From: Theocolax elegans
Lineage: Eukaryota > Arthropoda > Insecta > Hymenoptera > Cerocephalidae
Assembly (NCBI GenBank): GCA_026168455.1
Contig: CM047431.1
Span: 47,557,466-47,621,465 of the forward strand
Reading direction: 5' to 3'
DNA: 64,000 bases
How positions within the stretch are numbered: position 1 is the stretch's first letter; the number at the start of each line of letters is the position of its first letter. Shown here piece after piece: positions 60,660-64,000 of this stretch. A program made the position numbers and the translations under genes. The notes beneath the pieces were generated by a model that was given only the letters and a program-made list of their open reading frames with translations, had not been told where the DNA came from and did not search any database.

Positions 60660-61232
60660 GAATGGTTCTCTGGTAGAATTTTAAATATCGAAAATGGGCT
60701 TAAAGCTAAGAAATGGCCAGTGAAACTGGTCAGGTTCTATCTCAAAATGAAACGCTTTTTCACACCTTTCTTGACCATATCTTAGATGGACATAACCTTC
60801 ATCAAATATGAAACAACTTTTCGGGTAATCCTGTAAACAAAACTTGAAGCGTGTTGTGAAATTTGATCGGTTTTACCATTTGTAATAGATACAGATGCTT
60901 ATTTACGCTATATAAATAGTACTTTTAAAGATATTTTAACGTTTATCATTTTTCTCTCAAATTGAGCTAAATCATTTTTAGGAGCTTGTTCATAGCTATT
61001 ATTCCTAGCTAAAATGGCCCGTTTTTCTTAGTCTACTTAAAATTCCAAAAGCATTTTTGATGTTCAGAAAAGGTTTGTAAATTGGAATGAAAACCATGAA
61101 ATGGAAGGTTCGAAAAAGCGTTTCATTGCTGTAGACGACCTTGCCAAGCGTCCTAGTTAGTTTATAGATTGACATGAGAACGCTACTCAGTAAATGGCTA
61201 CAAAATTTTTGTTGATTCCACCAGGGTTGTCA
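60660..61232. mobile_element. imperfect inverted-repeat element, about 570 bp
   Basis: The left TCTCTGGTAGAATTTTAAAT pairs with the right end GTTGATTCCACCAGGG, and AATGAAACGCTTTTTCACAC (about 60748) with GTTCGAAAAAGCGTTTCATT (about 61108). The interior is older and asymmetrical. The ends resemble those of the CCCTAGTAGAAAT family. Confidence 0.5.
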
Positions 61233-61411
61233 TACTGTTATTCTCCGTAACCGAAAACCCCTATAAAATATTTTTGGAATTTTTTAATTTTACCATCCCC
61301 CCTCCTTCTTCCTCCCTCCCCTATCTACCATTAATTAGGGAATAAATGAACACTGATTGTCATGTTTAGTGACACACATACGCTTAATTCTTGTAACTTG
61401 TGGGATACTGG

Positions 61412-61464
61412 TCACCGGATACCGGCCGACGGACGCCGGACACCGGTCATTGAACACCGGAGAA
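61412..61464 (+). repeat. short irregular CACCGGA repeat
   Basis: CACCGGATACCGG, GGACGCCGGACACCGG and ACACCGGAG follow one another in a GC-rich strip within AT-rich DNA. Function unknown. Confidence 0.7.
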
Positions 61465-61807
61465 CGGATGAATTTTAATATAATATAGATAAATTATTCA
61501 AATATATTCAAACTGTTAATAACTAATATTATACTTAACTGTAATGATATGTAGGATAAATAATAATTTATTTTATTTATTTAAAATGAGAAAAAGGAAT
61601 AAATGTGAATGGTTGCATTCTTTGAAATTTTTGAATGCATTCTCCTTATTTTTTAATTGACTTTGTTATTATTAGGATAATTTAATGTTAATTTAAATTC
61701 TATTTTTAAAAAATTTTAGCGTAAAGACAAACATAACATTGTAATGAACACTTTGTTGTTTGTAGTGGTTAAATTTTAATTACCAAATTTTAAATAAATT
61801 TTAGCAC

Positions 61808-61838
61808 CTGAAGAAGGAGAAAAAACTGTCTTCGAAAC
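61808..61838 (+). ncRNA. second hammerhead-like core (CTGAAGA...GAAACGTCG)
   Basis: CTGAAGA (61808-61814) is followed after 19 nt by GAAAC (61834-61838) and the same GTCG as in the 25842 core. The intervening AGGA/TCTT could form a weak stem. It appears in a different sequence context from the Penelope-like copies, so it may be a distinct retroelement relic. Confidence 0.25.
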
Positions 61839-61839
61839 G

Positions 61840-63049
61840 TCGTGCAATTTAATAATTATAATTGACTCGTTAATCAATTGATCATCTTATCAAACTTGAA
61901 ATTCACGAGTGAAAATATGATCAATGTAATGATATTTATTTCCTCATACTTAAGTCACCAGATTTGAACAGTTAACGATTATCAAAATTTAACCATTTAA
62001 AATCATTGTATATTATCAACAAATTGCTAATAATCATTTTAGAAAAGTTGAATAACAGCAACTATCGAGACGGTAAATAATTGAAATACGTAGACACCAC
62101 TTCGTAAGCATTTTTCAAAACTATACAAATAGTGAATAATTACTGGGAAATGATGAATTTTCACTAATATATATACTAGACACACGAGCAAAGAACAAAG
62201 ATGATCAAAAATAAATCATGCGCGCACACATTGAGTAGCCATTTATTACGATGTAATAATTCAAATGAGTAATAAAATACTCTTAATAAAAGTATACCCA
62301 TATATATTTAGAAAATTAACATCATCGCAAGACCTTTGAACAAAGTTTGGTATTAATAACTGTGTCGTGTCTCTCAACTCAACGTGAGTTACATATCGTT
62401 TGTACACTCAGCTAAGCCCATTTTAAAGAAGAAGAAAAAAAAAAGAATATCGTGCGGAGTTACGAATTGTCGAAAAGGCGAAACGCTTCGCGAGATTTTT
62501 GGACAACGACCTTCGCAGTTGTCAGTGGGAAATAAATTTCCTTACTCGCAATGAAGAAAAATAAAGTGCAAAATGAAAACTCCGATTGTTTATTTGTTGT
62601 CCGTTATAGAATACGTGCGTTAATTCCACGATTTTATGATTTATTTATATTTTGTATATCCATATGCTTTAAAACGAAACACTTGCATATTTCCGTTCTT
62701 TGTATAATATGAACTGAACGCTTCGAATATTGCGATTGCGTTCGAAACACACACGAAGAAATGGAAAGCTGAAAGTGTACATCTTAATAATAATGATTTA
62801 ACAATCTTTTAATACGATGTGTACTTACATAAAGTATGCAACAATAAATGACGGATGATAAGTTAATAGATTTTACATAAACGTTTTCAAAAGCAAGTAG
62901 ATATATACACGTGCATATCCATTGATTAAGCGTAATAAGGAAAAATGACAATTTCCCATGCATAGGAGAACAACAACGGACCGGACGATCTCAGATAGAT
63001 AGACCCGTAGACGAGAAATAGAGTATATATGTATATATATATATATGAA
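61840..63049. other. AT-rich non-coding stretch
   Basis: No gene recognised; composition becomes GC-richer toward 62450-62530. Confidence 0.45.
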
Positions 63050-63290
63050 GCGCGAGAGGTTCCCTGGTGCTCCGTATCTCTCGAGGATCGTTGACTCGCT
63101 TTTCCTTGCAAAAGCCCCTTGGGCGACTAGACAACCCGTCTTTGCGCAATGCCGACGCTTTGTGCCACGAGTTTCTCGCGGTTCTCCCCGTTTTGAGACC
63201 TGACGCGGATAACGAAAAATCACCAATGATGATTGCCAGTCTTTGTTCGGTACGATCGGCATACTTGCGCAATCCCGAGCCGAACTCTCT
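63050..63290. other. GC-rich patch open in several frames
   Basis: A compact GC- and CpG-rich block with overlapping open frames on both strands (62873-63272 minus; 63067-63399 plus). The plus frame LRISRGSLTRFSLQKPLG and the minus frames have no recognisable domain, and no splice sites stand out. It could be an exon or a promoter region; I cannot choose. Confidence 0.25.
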
Positions 63291-64000
63291 CTGTATGTCA
63301 GTGTGTGTGTCAGTGTGTGTCCCCTATATATTTATATACCGGATGGAAATTTCAATCGTGACTCGTTACCGTATATACCATGGAAAGTTAATAAAATAAT
63401 ATACACTAGTTATCCTGAGTGTTGTTCGCTTCGTAAACTTTGTATAAGTTTTCAACGTTTATAATTCATTTGATTTAATAATCGATGAGATTTTCAATTG
63501 ACATGGTCGGATTCACCGGTTTAAATAACGACACTCTAATCAAAAAGTCACAAATGTTCGGTCTGGTAGTAACTGTAGGTATTAAAAATGTGCAAAATGA
63601 ACTCTCTTCGAGTGAAAAATGATTGGTTTAGGAAGTAAACTGAGTGACTCGGTACCGAGTCAGAATTTAGTATAGTTTTTCACACTACCCGTTTAAAATT
63701 TTGGGTTAACTGAAGTAAAAATTGAGGTAACTTCAAAATGTACTCTATAAAAATATTCGAGTGATTTTTCGGTCTGAAAGGGTTATATTTCATTCGAGAC
63801 CATCCGCCAAAATAGAGGAACTATAATATATACCCTACCGGCCAATTGCTTTTGCCCACTTCGACTCAATTTTACCCGTTACAAAAAGTATCATAACTTG
63901 GGTAAAACTTGAGATAAATAATCGTTCGACAGCTCATTTAAAAGCTTGAAGCAAGGGCTTTTTAATGGTTTACCGTCCCTATCTAAATTTTTTGTTTTTT
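63291..64000. other. end of window, non-coding
   Basis: A (GT)n strip lies at about 63299-63320. Nothing else recognised. Confidence 0.45.

Noticed and set aside
1..64000. CRISPR array, bacterial operon or viral integration
   Set aside because: No regularly spaced direct repeats with unique spacers, no closely packed genes and no viral polymerase or capsid frames were seen; the 24-bp minisatellite has no spacers.

Overview
This is a eukaryotic, very AT-rich stretch with no bacterial features: no operons, long non-coding distances, canonical GT/AG splice sites, many microsatellites and a dense load of small transposable elements. Gene content (a RERG-type Ras-like GTPase, pieces of LARP1 and of TIMMDC1), the CpG-bearing promoter-like patches and the transposon types fit an insect; a hymenopteran is plausible, but nothing here proves the order.

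The only gene recognised with confidence runs on the + strand: a small GTPase of the RERG/RasL family. Two coding exons are visible, 11289-11470 and 38358-38715, separated by an intron of about 26.9 kb. They join in phase (codon split 2+1) to give the second half of the G domain (G4 NKRD, G5-like SAAES) and a C-terminus with an asparagine tract encoded by an (AAC)n repeat. The P-loop and switch exons are not in the window, so the 5' end of the gene lies upstream of position 1 or in exons too small to see. A long 3' UTR may reach the AATAAA at 42608.

Inside the large intron are a complete-looking 5S-rRNA-derived SINE (16030-16467), several TTAA-flanked miniature elements of piggyBac type, nested palindromic elements, a Penelope-like inverted structure with hammerhead-like cores and a 13-bp target duplication (24837-25946), and, from 32341 to 36219, a cluster of minus-strand gene fragments. 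That cluster holds a broken, intron-containing copy of the LARP1 DM15 region, a TIMMDC1-like exon, and an unrecognised terminal exon. It stops about 130 bp short of three consecutive GC-rich hairpins followed by CTAG-T, which looks like a Helitron 3' terminus. A Helitron that captured host gene fragments is the most interesting hypothesis in the window.

Other notable structures are a 1.65-kb foldback element (9487-11141) ending just before the first Ras-like exon and carrying the same small open frames in both arms; a terminal-inverted-repeat element whose interior is a 24-bp minisatellite (46928-48061); a pair of head-to-head hairpin miniature elements (58130-59040); and a palindromic family with three copies (46204, 50761, 55935). 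Downstream of the Ras-like gene, 43182-43960 carries exon-like pieces on the + strand, one of them duplicated at 31622. Most remaining DNA is AT-rich intron or intergenic sequence in which I see nothing specific. GC-richer patches at about 1780-2620, 13440-14400, 18230-18900, 26340-26900, 30960-31570, 45200-46020, 52020-52960, 57000-57480 and 63050-63290 may be promoters or untranslated exons but carry no recognisable coding sequence.
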